Below, one piece after another: positions 7,333 to 15,232 of a DNA stretch of 53,762 nucleotides (the stretch's first letter is position 1; every line of letters starts with the position of its first letter). The translations under genes and the position numbers were made by a program. The DNA is taken from the NCBI RefSeq assembly GCF_004328075.1, contig NZ_SJFN01000032.1:1-53762 (forward strand), written 5' to 3'. This stretch comes from Siculibacillus lacustris. GTDB taxonomy: Bacteria > Pseudomonadota > Alphaproteobacteria > Rhizobiales > Ancalomicrobiaceae. The notes under the pieces are model-generated. The model made no database searches. It was not told where the DNA came from and was given only the letters and a program-made list of their open reading frames with translations.

Positions 7333-7806
7333 ATGCAGCGCGCCGAGACCGATGAACGCGACCGAAAGATCCTGACGGCGCTGCAGGCCGACGCCTCGGT
7401 GCCGATCGGCCGTCTCGCCGAGGCGGTACATCTGTCGGTGTCGGCCTGTTGGCGGCGGATCAAGGCGATGGAGGACTCCGGTCTGATCGCCAAGCGGGTG
7501 GTGCTGGTCGATCGCCGCCGCGCCAACGTGCCGACCACGGTGTTCGTCGGCATCCGCACGTCGCGCCATTCGATGGACTGGCTGGAGAGCTTCCGCCGGG
7601 CGATCGCCGACATTCCCGAGATCGTCGAGGCCTACCGCCTGACCGGCGAGATGGACTACCTGCTGCGCCTGGTGGTGCCCGACGTCGACCATTACGACGC
7701 GGTCTACAAGCAGTTGATCTCGCGGCTCGACTTCACCGACATCACCTCGTTCATCGGCATGGAGGAGATGAAGTTCACCACCGCGGTGCCGGTGACGTAT
7801 CTGTGA
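7333..7806 (+). CDS. Lrp/AsnC family transcriptional regulator
   Basis: The 157-residue protein has the N-terminal Lrp helix-turn-helix (DERDRKILTALQADASVPIG, then LAEAVHLSVSACWRRIKAME) and a C-terminal RAM/ligand-binding domain (TGEMDYLLRLVVPDVDHYD). The ATG at 7333 is chosen because AAAGGG lies about 8 bases upstream; an in-frame ATG at 7315 lacks a site. Lrp-family proteins sense amino acids and usually regulate the divergent gene, here the amino-acid racemase. A local regulator is more likely than a global Lrp. Confidence 0.9.
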   Translation: MQRAETDERDRKILTALQADASVPIGRLAEAVHLSVSACWRRIKAMEDSGLIAKRVVLVDRRRANVPTTVFVGIRTSRHSMDWLESFRRAIADIPEIVEAYRLTGEMDYLLRLVVPDVDHYDAVYKQLISRLDFTDITSFIGMEEMKFTTAVPVTYL

Positions 7807-7875
7807 GGGGGGGCGGGCCTGGAGGCGGTTGCGCGCGGATCGCGGGTTCGGGGGGCAGGGACTCGCCGCAGGCTA

Positions 7876-8155
7876 CCCTTCTCCCGCGAGGGGACCTTTG
7901 CGCAATTTCCCGATTCTTTTCGCTGGAGATCGAGCTCTACCGTCGCTCCCGGCGAGCGCAGCGAGGGAAGGGAGCGCAGCGAGGGAAGGGAGCCTAGAAC
8001 TTCGGTAAGTTACTGAAAATATTATGGATCCCCTTCCCGGCGCGTGCCGCGCCGCCGGGGATGACGGCGGTGGGTGTGCACCCTCTCGGGTATCCGTTCG
8101 AGCGGATCGAAGACCCTGGGACAGATTGTGCAAAGGTCCCGCGAGGGGAGAAGGG
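7876..8155. repeat. Composite inverted-repeat element enclosing repeat B copy 1
   Basis: CCCGCGAGGGGACCTTTGCG at 7883-7902 reappears inverted near 8126-8146 (GTGCAAAGGTCCCGCGAGGG). The two arms bracket a repeat-B copy at 7938-8070. That copy starts CCGTCGCTCCCGGCGAGCG, carries a duplicated GCAGCGAGGGAAGGGA unit, and ends CCTTCCCGGCGCGTGCCGC plus CGCCGGGGATGACGGC. The left end and the reverse complement of the right end of repeat B are themselves similar, so the unit has short terminal inverted repeats. No coding potential is evident. Confidence 0.6.
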
Positions 8156-8209
8156 GAAGGGGCTGTCCGTGCCGTCGCCGCCGCCAAGCAAAACCGGCCG
8201 TGATGTCGT

Positions 8210-8333
8210 CCCCTCCCCCCTCGAGGGGGAGGGACAGGGAGAGGGGGCGCGGCGGAGCCATCGGGTCTCGAGAGCGGAAGCGAGTCACAGCTCAGCCCCC
8301 CCTCTCTGTCTCTCCCCCTCGAGGGGGGAGAGG
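8210..8333. repeat. Inverted pair of CT-rich palindromic units (type C)
   Basis: CCCTCCCCCCTCGAGGGGGA at 8211-8230, followed by GGGACAGGGAGAGGGGG, is matched in reverse orientation by CCTCTCTGTCTCTCCCCCTC plus GAGGGGGGAGAGGA at about 8301-8333. Each unit is itself palindromic around CTCGAG. The pair is not part of any recognisable gene and lies in the 850 bp gap between the Lrp gene and the GH3 gene. Confidence 0.5.
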
Positions 8334-8414
8334 ACGGTGTGGGACCGACCTTCGACCCTCGAAGGTCGGACAGGGGGGTACGAGCTCGACCGCGAGTCCA
8401 GCGTCCGTGGCCGC

Positions 8415-8460
8415 CCCCTCATCCGGCCTTCGGCCACCTTCTCCCGCGAGGGGAGAAGGA
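8415..8460 (+). repeat. Dispersed palindromic repeat A, copy 1
   Basis: CCCCTCATCCGGCCTTCGGC followed by CACCTTCTCCCGCGAGGGGA and GAAGGA. The same unit occurs in opposed pairs near 33.1-33.25 kb and 36.6-36.76 kb. Together with the elements from 7876 on it fills the gene-free stretch 7807-8651, in which I see no gene. Confidence 0.65.
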
Positions 8461-8657
8461 AGAGGGCGCGGTGCGGCGTGTCGCGGCCCATGTCATGCCG
8501 TGCGCCGCATGCCGGCGCTCGACGCGCGCGCCCCGACCGCGGTTTGACCGGCGCGGGGCGTGAGGCTAGAGACGAGTCTCCGGTCCGCCGTCCTCATCTC
8601 CCCGGGTCCCCCGCGTGCGTCGTCGGCGTGCCGGGGCGGCCGATCGATCGAGTGTCC

Positions 8658-11285
8658 ATGACCCGTATCGTCCTCGCTCCCCTCCCCGCGCGCGCCCGTC
8701 GGCGCGGTCTCGCCGGCGCGATCGCGCTGCTGCTCGGCGTGCTCGCCGGCGCGGCGCCCCTCCGCGCCGCGGAGGTCGACGTCGGCGCCCTGGTGGCGGC
8801 GATGAGCCTCGAGGAGAAGCTGGCGATGGTGCGCGGCGCCGTCGATCCGCTGGGGCTCGGCGGGGCCGGTTACATCGCCGGGGTGCCGCGGCACGGCATT
8901 CCGCCGCTCCGAACCGCCGACGGGCCGGCCGGCATCGAGGCGCGGGCCGACGCCACCGCCCTGCCCTCGCCCGAGGCGCTCGCCGCCAGTTTCGATCCCG
9001 GCCTCGCCGAACGCTACGGCCGCGTGCTCGGGCGCGAGGCGCGGGCACTGGGCATGGACGTGGTGCTGGGGCCGCACGTCAACATCGCCCGACTGCCGGT
9101 GTTCCACCGGGTCAAGGACGAGTTCGGCGAGGATCCGCTGTTGACCGCGCGGATCGGCGCCGCCGAGATCCGCGGCATCCAGGCGGAAGGGGCGATGGCG
9201 ATGGTCAAGCACCTCGCCGCCAACGACCAGTTCCACGGCCAGGACGTCGCCGACTTCCGCATCTCCGAGCGGGCGCTGGCCGAGATCCATCTGCCGCCGT
9301 TCGAGGCGGCGGTGCGCGAGGCCGGCGTCGCCTCGGTGATGTGTGCCTACAACCGGGTCAACGGCCCGTTCTCCTGCGCCCAACGCGACCTGCTCACCAC
9401 CTTCCTGCGCGACCGCTGGGGCTTCGACGGTTTCGTCACCTCCGATTGGGACGCGGCGCGGGCCCAGGCCTTCGGCGCCGGGCTCGACGTCGAGATGCCC
9501 GGCACCACCGCGCCGACCTGGTACGGCAAGCTGGCGGCACGAGGCGCCCGCGATCCGGCGGCGATGGAGCGGCTCGACCGAGCGGTGACCCGAGTGCTGG
9601 TGACGATGCGGCGATTCGGCCTGCTCGCCGGGGCGTCGCCGTGGCGCGGACGGGCGGTGGTGCCGCCGCGCCCCGTCCTCGATCGCGACCGCAGCGCGGC
9701 GGTGGCGCGCGAGGTCGCGACCCGCGGCGCGGTGCTCCTGAAGAACGACGACGAGCTGCTGCCGCTCGGCGCCTCCGGGGCCCGCGGCGGCGTGCTGTTG
9801 GTCGGCGCCACCGCGGCGAAGCTCGCGGCCGGGGCCGGGGTCGAGCGCGCCTACGGCTTCCGCGACCGCGAGGTCTCGCCGCTCGACGCGCTGCGGGCGA
9901 CGCTGGGGCCGACGGTGCGGATCGATCATCGCGTCGGCATCGATCTCGAGGGCGAGACCATTCCCGCCGAAGCCCTGACCTGGAGCGACACGCCCGACGA
10001 CGCCGCGGCGCTGGCCGCCCGCTCGGCGAGCCCGAGCGTCGAGCGGGGACTGGTGCGCATGGCCTCCCATGACCCCGACGGCGAGGCCGACGTCGATTCG
10101 GTGCTCGACTTCACCGGCGCCGCGGCGCTGCCGGCCGGCGGCGACTGGACCTGGGCGGGGCTGCTGACGGTGCCGACCAGCGGCGTCTACGACCTGATGG
10201 TCGAGACCTCGGGCGGCCGGGCGCAATTGCAGTTCGCCGATCGGACGGTGAGTTCGGCGCGGATCGGCGCCAACGGCGGCGTCGCCCATCCCTGGTCGAG
10301 CGTGGTGACCACCGCCGACGGGCTCGACGTGGTGCCGCTGCGGGTGCGGCTGGCGGCCGGCCACCACTACCAGATCCGCCTCACGGCGAGCGCCCAGGCC
10401 GACACGCCGCTCGAACTGCGCTTCGCCTGGGTGACGCCGCAGGCCCGCGAGAAGGCGCTGCGCGAGGCGGTCGAGGCGGCGCGCAGCGCGGCGACGGTGG
10501 TGGTGTTCGCCCACGAGGACGGATTGCCGCCTGACCGCGACACGCTGGCCCTGCCGCGCGACCAGGACGCGCTGATCGCGGCGATCGCCGCGGTCAATCC
10601 GCGCACCGCGGTGGTGCTGGCGACCGGCCGGCCGGTGACCATGCCGTGGCTCTCCCGGGTCAAGGCAGTGCTGCTCGGCTGGTATCCCGGCCAGGAGGGC
10701 GGATGGGCGCTCGCCGATCTGCTGGCCGGCCGCGCCTCGCCCTCCGGCCGCCTGCCGCTGACCTTCCCGGTCCGCGACGACCAGACGCTGGCGACGGGGG
10801 AGCCGCAGCGCTATCGCGGCCTCGACGAGGTGATCGCCTATGACGAGGGCGTGTTCGTCGGCTACCGCTGGTACGACGAACGCGGCGAGGCGCCGCTGTT
10901 CCCCTTCGGCCACGGGCTCGGCTACGGCCGCTTCGCCTGGAGCGATGCGGCGGTGAGCGCAGTGGGCGACGGTTTCGAAGCGTCGGTGACGGTCCGCAAC
11001 GTCGGCACGCGCACCGCCGCCGACGTCGTCCAAGTCTATCTCGCTCGCCCCGAGACCCTGCCCGAGGGTCTGCCGATGCCGCCGCGGGCGCTCGCCGGCT
11101 TCGCCCGGGTCGAGTTGCCGCCGGGCGGCGAGACGCGGCTGACGATTCCCTTGGAGCGGCGACGCTTCGAGGCGTGGTCGGAGCGCGAGCACGGCTGGCG
11201 GCTGGTGCCGGGGACGAGGGTCGTGGAATTCGCCGCCTCGTCGCGCGACGTGCGGCTGACCGCGATGGCGACGCCGCGCCCGTGA
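8658..11285 (+). CDS. Secreted GH3 beta-glucosidase with PA14 insert
   Basis: The 875-residue enzyme has a signal peptide (residues 1-37, ending APLRAAE), a GH3 N-terminal barrel with LGPHVNIARLP and KHLAANDQ, and the nucleophile in FVTSDWDA (D263). The GH3 C-terminal domain is interrupted by a PA14-like beta domain (about 480-600; WTWAGLLTVPTSGVYDLMVE). GWYPGQEGGWALADLLAG and a fibronectin-III-like end (VTVRNVGTRTAADVVQVYLA) follow. Such proteins cleave terminal beta-glucosyl units in the periplasm or outside. The ATG at 8658 is used; GTG at 8652 is an alternative. It stands alone, without transporter or regulator genes for glucosides. Confidence 0.9.
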   Translation: MTRIVLAPLPARARRRGLAGAIALLLGVLAGAAPLRAAEVDVGALVAAMSLEEKLAMVRGAVDPLGLGGAGYIAGVPRHGIPPLRTADGPAGIEARADATALPSPEALAASFDPGLAERYGRVLGREARALGMDVVLGPHVNIARLPVFHRVKDEFGEDPLLTARIGAAEIRGIQAEGAMAMVKHLAANDQFHGQDVADFRISERALAEIHLPPFEAAVREAGVASVMCAYNRVNGPFSCAQRDLLTTFLRDRWGFDGFVTSDWDAARAQAFGAGLDVEMPGTTAPTWYGKLAARGARDPAAMERLDRAVTRVLVTMRRFGLLAGASPWRGRAVVPPRPVLDRDRSAAVAREVATRGAVLLKNDDELLPLGASGARGGVLLVGATAAKLAAGAGVERAYGFRDREVSPLDALRATLGPTVRIDHRVGIDLEGETIPAEALTWSDTPDDAAALAARSASPSVERGLVRMASHDPDGEADVDSVLDFTGAAALPAGGDWTWAGLLTVPTSGVYDLMVETSGGRAQLQFADRTVSSARIGANGGVAHPWSSVVTTADGLDVVPLRVRLAAGHHYQIRLTASAQADTPLELRFAWVTPQAREKALREAVEAARSAATVVVFAHEDGLPPDRDTLALPRDQDALIAAIAAVNPRTAVVLATGRPVTMPWLSRVKAVLLGWYPGQEGGWALADLLAGRASPSGRLPLTFPVRDDQTLATGEPQRYRGLDEVIAYDEGVFVGYRWYDERGEAPLFPFGHGLGYGRFAWSDAAVSAVGDGFEASVTVRNVGTRTAADVVQVYLARPETLPEGLPMPPRALAGFARVELPPGGETRLTIPLERRRFEAWSEREHGWRLVPGTRVVEFAASSRDVRLTAMATPRP

Positions 11286-11298
11286 GCCCACTGGGGCG

Positions 11299-12327
11299 TC
11301 ACTCGGCGGCGGCGCGGCGCAACTCGGCGATCAGCGCCGGCCCGAGGCGGCTCGCCATCTCGGCGCGCACCGGCTCCAGGGCGGCGACCCAGGCGGCGCG
11401 CTCCTCCGGCGTCAGGCGCAGGAAAGTGGTGTGGCCGGCGGCGATCATCGCGGCCAGCGCCGCCTCGTTCTCGGCACGGGCGATGCCGTCGGCATAGACC
11501 GTCGCCTCGCGCATCGCCCGCTCGAGCGCGGCACGCAGATCGGCCGGCAGGGCCTCCCAGACCTTCTGATTGACGATCACCGCATAGCCCAGATAGCCGT
11601 GATCGGAGAGGGTGGCATAGCGCTGGACCTCGTCCATCTTTTGGGTCGCCATGTTCGACGGGGTGTTCTCGGTGCCGTCGACGAGGCCGGTCTCCAGCGC
11701 CCGCCGGGCGTCGGCGAAGTCGATCGCCTGGGGCACCGCGCCGAGCGCCCGCATCTGCGCCTCGAGCACCCGCGACGCCTGGATGCGCATGCGCAAGCCG
11801 CGGAAATCCTCGGGCCGGCGCAGGGGCCGGTCGGCGCTCATCAGCTTGAAGCCGTTGTCCCAGAAGGCCAGGCCGACGATGCCGCGGTCCTTCAGGCGGG
11901 CGAGCAGGGTGCGGCCGATCGGGCCTTCGGTGACGCGGTCGAGGGCCTTGGGCGAGGGGAAGGCAAAGGGCAGGTCGAAGATCTCGAACTCCGGCAGACC
12001 GAGGGGGGCGAACTTGGCCAGCGACGGCGCCAGCATCTCGACGGCGCCGAGCTGCAGCGCCTCGAGTTCCTCCTTGTCCTTGTAGAGCTCGCTGTTGGGA
12101 TGGATCTCGATGCGCACCCGGCCGCCGGTCGCGGCTTCGGCCAGTTCCTTGAACTTCTCCGCGCCCTTGCCCTTGGGCGTGTCGGGGGCGACGACATGGG
12201 AGAAGCGCAGGACGATCGGATCGGCGGCGGCCGGCGCCGCGGCGAACGCGACCGCGACGATCGCGACGACCAGGGCGGCGAGCCCCCCGCGGCGGGACGG
12301 TCCGGCGATGCGGGCTTGCAGGACCAT
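11299..12327 (-). CDS. dctP: TRAP transporter solute-binding protein, DctP family
   Basis: The 342-residue periplasmic protein has a signal peptide (about 1-32) and the DctP fold: LRFSHVVAPDTPKGKGAEKF, the substrate-contact segments RIQASRVLEAQMRALGA and GTENTPSNM, and the carboxylate-binding Arg within RMRIQ. TRAP systems import C4-dicarboxylates and other organic acids with a Na+ gradient. ATG at 12327 has a GGGAGAGGGG site; an upstream TTG is less likely. The gene converges with the GH3 gene and is divergent from a DctS/DctR-like pair. The membrane subunits DctQ and DctM are not in the window. Confidence 0.88.
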   Translation of the reverse strand: MVLQARIAGPSRRGGLAALVVAIVAVAFAAAPAAADPIVLRFSHVVAPDTPKGKGAEKFKELAEAATGGRVRIEIHPNSELYKDKEELEALQLGAVEMLAPSLAKFAPLGLPEFEIFDLPFAFPSPKALDRVTEGPIGRTLLARLKDRGIVGLAFWDNGFKLMSADRPLRRPEDFRGLRMRIQASRVLEAQMRALGAVPQAIDFADARRALETGLVDGTENTPSNMATQKMDEVQRYATLSDHGYLGYAVIVNQKVWEALPADLRAALERAMREATVYADGIARAENEAALAAMIAAGHTTFLRLTPEERAAWVAALEPVRAEMASRLGPALIAELRRAAAE

Positions 12328-12432
12328 CGGCGCCCCTCTCCCCTCGGGCAATTCGCTCTGCGGAGGCGAGCGGTTGCGCTATCCTGCCACGACGCGGTCG
12401 CCGCCGCACCCTCGCCCGAGACGGATCCCGCC

Positions 12433-14424
12433 GTGACCGACGCCGCTCCCTCGCCGCCCGCCGATGCCCCGCCCGCGCGGTCGCGGTTCGCGCGGCGCCG
12501 TCCGGTCCGCCGGGTCGCCCGCATCGTCGAGGCGATGCCGCTGGCGGCAATCCTGGCGATCGTCGCCCTGCTCGGGTCGCTGGTGTGGTTCGCCGACCGC
12601 AGCGAACGGGAGGAGGCGCGCGACGCGCTGATTCGCGATGCGCTGTGGGTCGAGCAGGCGCTGCGCTTCCAGATCGAGGCGGCGCGGGATTCGGTCGAAC
12701 GGCTGGCCCTCGATCTCGCCGCGGGGCCGGTCGCGGTGGAGGGGGTGGCGGCGCGGCTGCGGACGCTGATCGCCACCCACCAGGAAGTCGCCGGGGTCGA
12801 CTGGTTCGATGCCGAGGGCCGGGTCGAGCTGAGCGTGCCGCCGGCCGATCCCGCCGCCGCGCCGGCCGTGGCGCCGGAGCTGCGGATGCGCGGCTTCGGC
12901 TTGGCCCACGCCGTCCCGGGGACCGGCTACGTGGTCGATCTGGTGACCCCGGTGCAGGCGCGCGCCACCCGGGTCGGCACGCTGGTCACCCACGTCCGCC
13001 TCGATCGGCTGGTCACCGCCCACGTGCCGTGGTGGATCACACAGAACAGCCGGGTGGCGCTGACCGCCCGCGACGGCGTCGAGCTCGCCGCCAAATCGTC
13101 GCTCGATCCCGGGCCGGTGGCGCTGCGCCACGAGCTGAGCTTCGACCCGCCGCTGCCCGACGTGGTGCTGGTGCTGGCCGCCCATCACCGCGGCACCAAC
13201 CTCGCCCGCAACAGTCTGGTGGCGGCGATCCTCGGTCTGGCGGCGGTGGCGGTCGGCTCGCTGGTCGCGCTGATGCGTCACTACCGCCGCCGCCTCGACG
13301 CCGAACAGAGCCTCGAGGAGGCCGAGGCGCTGCGCCGGGCGATGGAGGAGAGCCTGACCGTCGGCATGCGGGCGCGCGATCTCGACGGGCGGATCATCTA
13401 CGTCAATCCGGCGTTCTGCCGGATGGTCGGGTTTCGCGCCGAGGAACTGGTCGGCCATCCGCCGCCGATGCCCTATTGGTTGCCCGATCTGGTCGACGAG
13501 ACGCTCGCCCGCCACAAGGCGCTGACCGACGGCACGCTGGGCCCGTCGAGTTTCGAGACCCGCTTCCGCCGCGCCGACGGCAGCATCTTCGACGTACTGG
13601 TCTACGAGGCGCGCCTCGTCGACGCCGACGGCGTCCACCGCGGCTGGATGGGCTCGATCATCGACGTCACGGCGCGCAAACGCGCCGAGGAGCTCGACCG
13701 CCTGCAGACCGAGAAACTGACCCACACCGCCCGCCTGATCACCATGGGCGAGATGGCCTCGACCCTGTCGCACGAATTGAACCAGCCGCTGGCGGCGATC
13801 GCCTCCTATGCCGCGGGCTGCCTCAACCTGCTGCGCGACGGGCGGTCGGGCGGCGAGATGATCACCGCGCTGGAGAAGGTCGAGGCGCAGGCGCGCCGGG
13901 CCGGCGGCATCATCCGCCGCGTCCACGACTTCGTGCGCAAGCGCGAGCCGCGGTTCGCCCCCCTCGACGTCGCCGAACTGATCGGCGACCTCGCCGCCTT
14001 CGTCACCCCCGATGCACGCAAGGCCGGGGTCGAGATCGAGATCGCCGCCCTGCCGCCGAACCTGACGGTCGAGGCCGACCGGATCCTGATGGAACAGGTG
14101 CTGCTCAATCTGATGCGCAACGGCATCGAGGCGATGGCGGCGACACCGGCCGGCGATCGCCGCCTCGGCATCGCCGCGCAGGCCGACGACGGCCACGTGG
14201 TGGTGTCGATCGCCGACCGCGGCAGCGGCGTCGACCCGACCACCGCCGATCGGCTGTTCACACCGTTCTTCACGACCAAGCCCGAGGGCATGGGGATGGG
14301 GCTCAACATCTGCCGTACCATCGTGGAACTGCACCAGGGTCGGCTGGACTTCACGGCGCGGCCGGGGGGCGGTACGATCTTCGCGGTGACCTTGCCGCTC
14401 AAGATCCGCGAGGCGACGGCATGA
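12433..14424 (+). CDS. DctS-like membrane sensor histidine kinase
   Basis: The roughly 663-residue kinase has two membrane segments (about 36-54 and 260-285) flanking a periplasmic sensor region. A PAS domain follows (RDLDGRIIYVNPAFCRMVGF), then HisKA with phospho-acceptor H447 in LSHELNQPLAAI, and an HATPase domain with LMRNGIEAM and GMGMGLNICRTIVE. This order matches DctS of Rhodobacter, which senses dicarboxylates. The start is uncertain; GTG 12433 is used because no upstream ATG fits. The end overlaps the response-regulator start by ATGA. The divergent dctP gene is the likely target. Confidence 0.85.
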   Translation: MTDAAPSPPADAPPARSRFARRRPVRRVARIVEAMPLAAILAIVALLGSLVWFADRSEREEARDALIRDALWVEQALRFQIEAARDSVERLALDLAAGPVAVEGVAARLRTLIATHQEVAGVDWFDAEGRVELSVPPADPAAAPAVAPELRMRGFGLAHAVPGTGYVVDLVTPVQARATRVGTLVTHVRLDRLVTAHVPWWITQNSRVALTARDGVELAAKSSLDPGPVALRHELSFDPPLPDVVLVLAAHHRGTNLARNSLVAAILGLAAVAVGSLVALMRHYRRRLDAEQSLEEAEALRRAMEESLTVGMRARDLDGRIIYVNPAFCRMVGFRAEELVGHPPPMPYWLPDLVDETLARHKALTDGTLGPSSFETRFRRADGSIFDVLVYEARLVDADGVHRGWMGSIIDVTARKRAEELDRLQTEKLTHTARLITMGEMASTLSHELNQPLAAIASYAAGCLNLLRDGRSGGEMITALEKVEAQARRAGGIIRRVHDFVRKREPRFAPLDVAELIGDLAAFVTPDARKAGVEIEIAALPPNLTVEADRILMEQVLLNLMRNGIEAMAATPAGDRRLGIAAQADDGHVVVSIADRGSGVDPTTADRLFTPFFTTKPEGMGMGLNICRTIVELHQGRLDFTARPGGGTIFAVTLPLKIREATA

Positions 14425-15098
14425 ACGGCACGACCGATCCGGGCACCGGCGACATCGCCGTCCACGTCGTCGACGACGATCCGGCGATCCGCGATTCCCT
14501 CGCCTGGCTGCTGACCTCCTGCGGGCTGCTGGTGACCGTCTGGGCCTCCGGCGAAGACTTCCTCGCCGCCTGGAGCGCGGCGATGCGCGGCTGCGTGGTG
14601 CTCGACGTGCGGATGGGCGGATTGTCCGGGCTCGACGTGTTGGCCCGCCTCGCCGCCGCCGGCTCGCTGCTGCCGGTGATCGTCCTGACCGGCCACGGCG
14701 ACGTGCCGCTGGCGGTGCGCTCGCTGAAGCACGGCGCCTTCGACTTCATGGAAAAGCCGTTCGATCCGGCCGAGCTCACGGCCCGGGTGCGCGCCGCGCT
14801 CGATCTCGAGACGCGCCGCCACGCCGACCACCTCCAGGCCCGCGACCTGCACGCCCGCCTCGACAGCCTGTCGCCGCGCGAACGCGAGGTGATGGAGCTG
14901 ATGCTCGGCGGATCGCTCAACAAGCAGATCGCCGACGAGATCGGCATCGCCCTGCGCACCGTCGAACTGCACCGGGCGCGGATCCTCGAGAAGTTCGCGG
15001 TGCGCTCGGCGGTGGAACTGGCCGGCCGGCTCGCCGAGGTCCGGCGCGACGAACGCCGCGGCGGGGCGCCGGAGGCCGGCGACCCCTTCGCCGACTGA
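14421..15098 (+). CDS. FixJ/DctR-type response regulator
   Basis: The 225-residue protein has a receiver domain with acidic pocket VDDD (17-20), phospho-acceptor D62, T90 and K112. A LuxR/FixJ-type helix-turn-helix follows (SPREREVMELMLGGSLNKQI, then VELHRARILEKF). The ATG overlaps the kinase TGA, so the two are translationally coupled. By analogy with DctS/DctR it would activate a dicarboxylate TRAP operon when phosphorylated. Confidence 0.9.
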   Translation: MNGTTDPGTGDIAVHVVDDDPAIRDSLAWLLTSCGLLVTVWASGEDFLAAWSAAMRGCVVLDVRMGGLSGLDVLARLAAAGSLLPVIVLTGHGDVPLAVRSLKHGAFDFMEKPFDPAELTARVRAALDLETRRHADHLQARDLHARLDSLSPREREVMELMLGGSLNKQIADEIGIALRTVELHRARILEKFAVRSAVELAGRLAEVRRDERRGGAPEAGDPFAD

Positions 15099-15232
15099 AA
15101 CCCCGCCGGCCCCGCGTCCCGCGCGAAAACCCCGAGATTCACAGGCCTGCGACCAGATAATGATGCGATCGCCCGAAACCCGGGGGTCGCCGTTAAATCG
15201 GTGTTCGCGAATGACGGCGTAGGGTTCTCGGC

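Noticed and set aside
8061-8657. Extension of the GH3 protein by about 199 residues
   Set aside because: The upstream part encodes palindromic intergenic repeats, and a typical signal peptide starts at 8658.
8493-11291. A 932-residue open frame antisense to the GH3 gene
   Set aside because: It is the codon shadow of a very GC-rich gene: Arg/Gly/His-rich, no family motif, no ribosome site.
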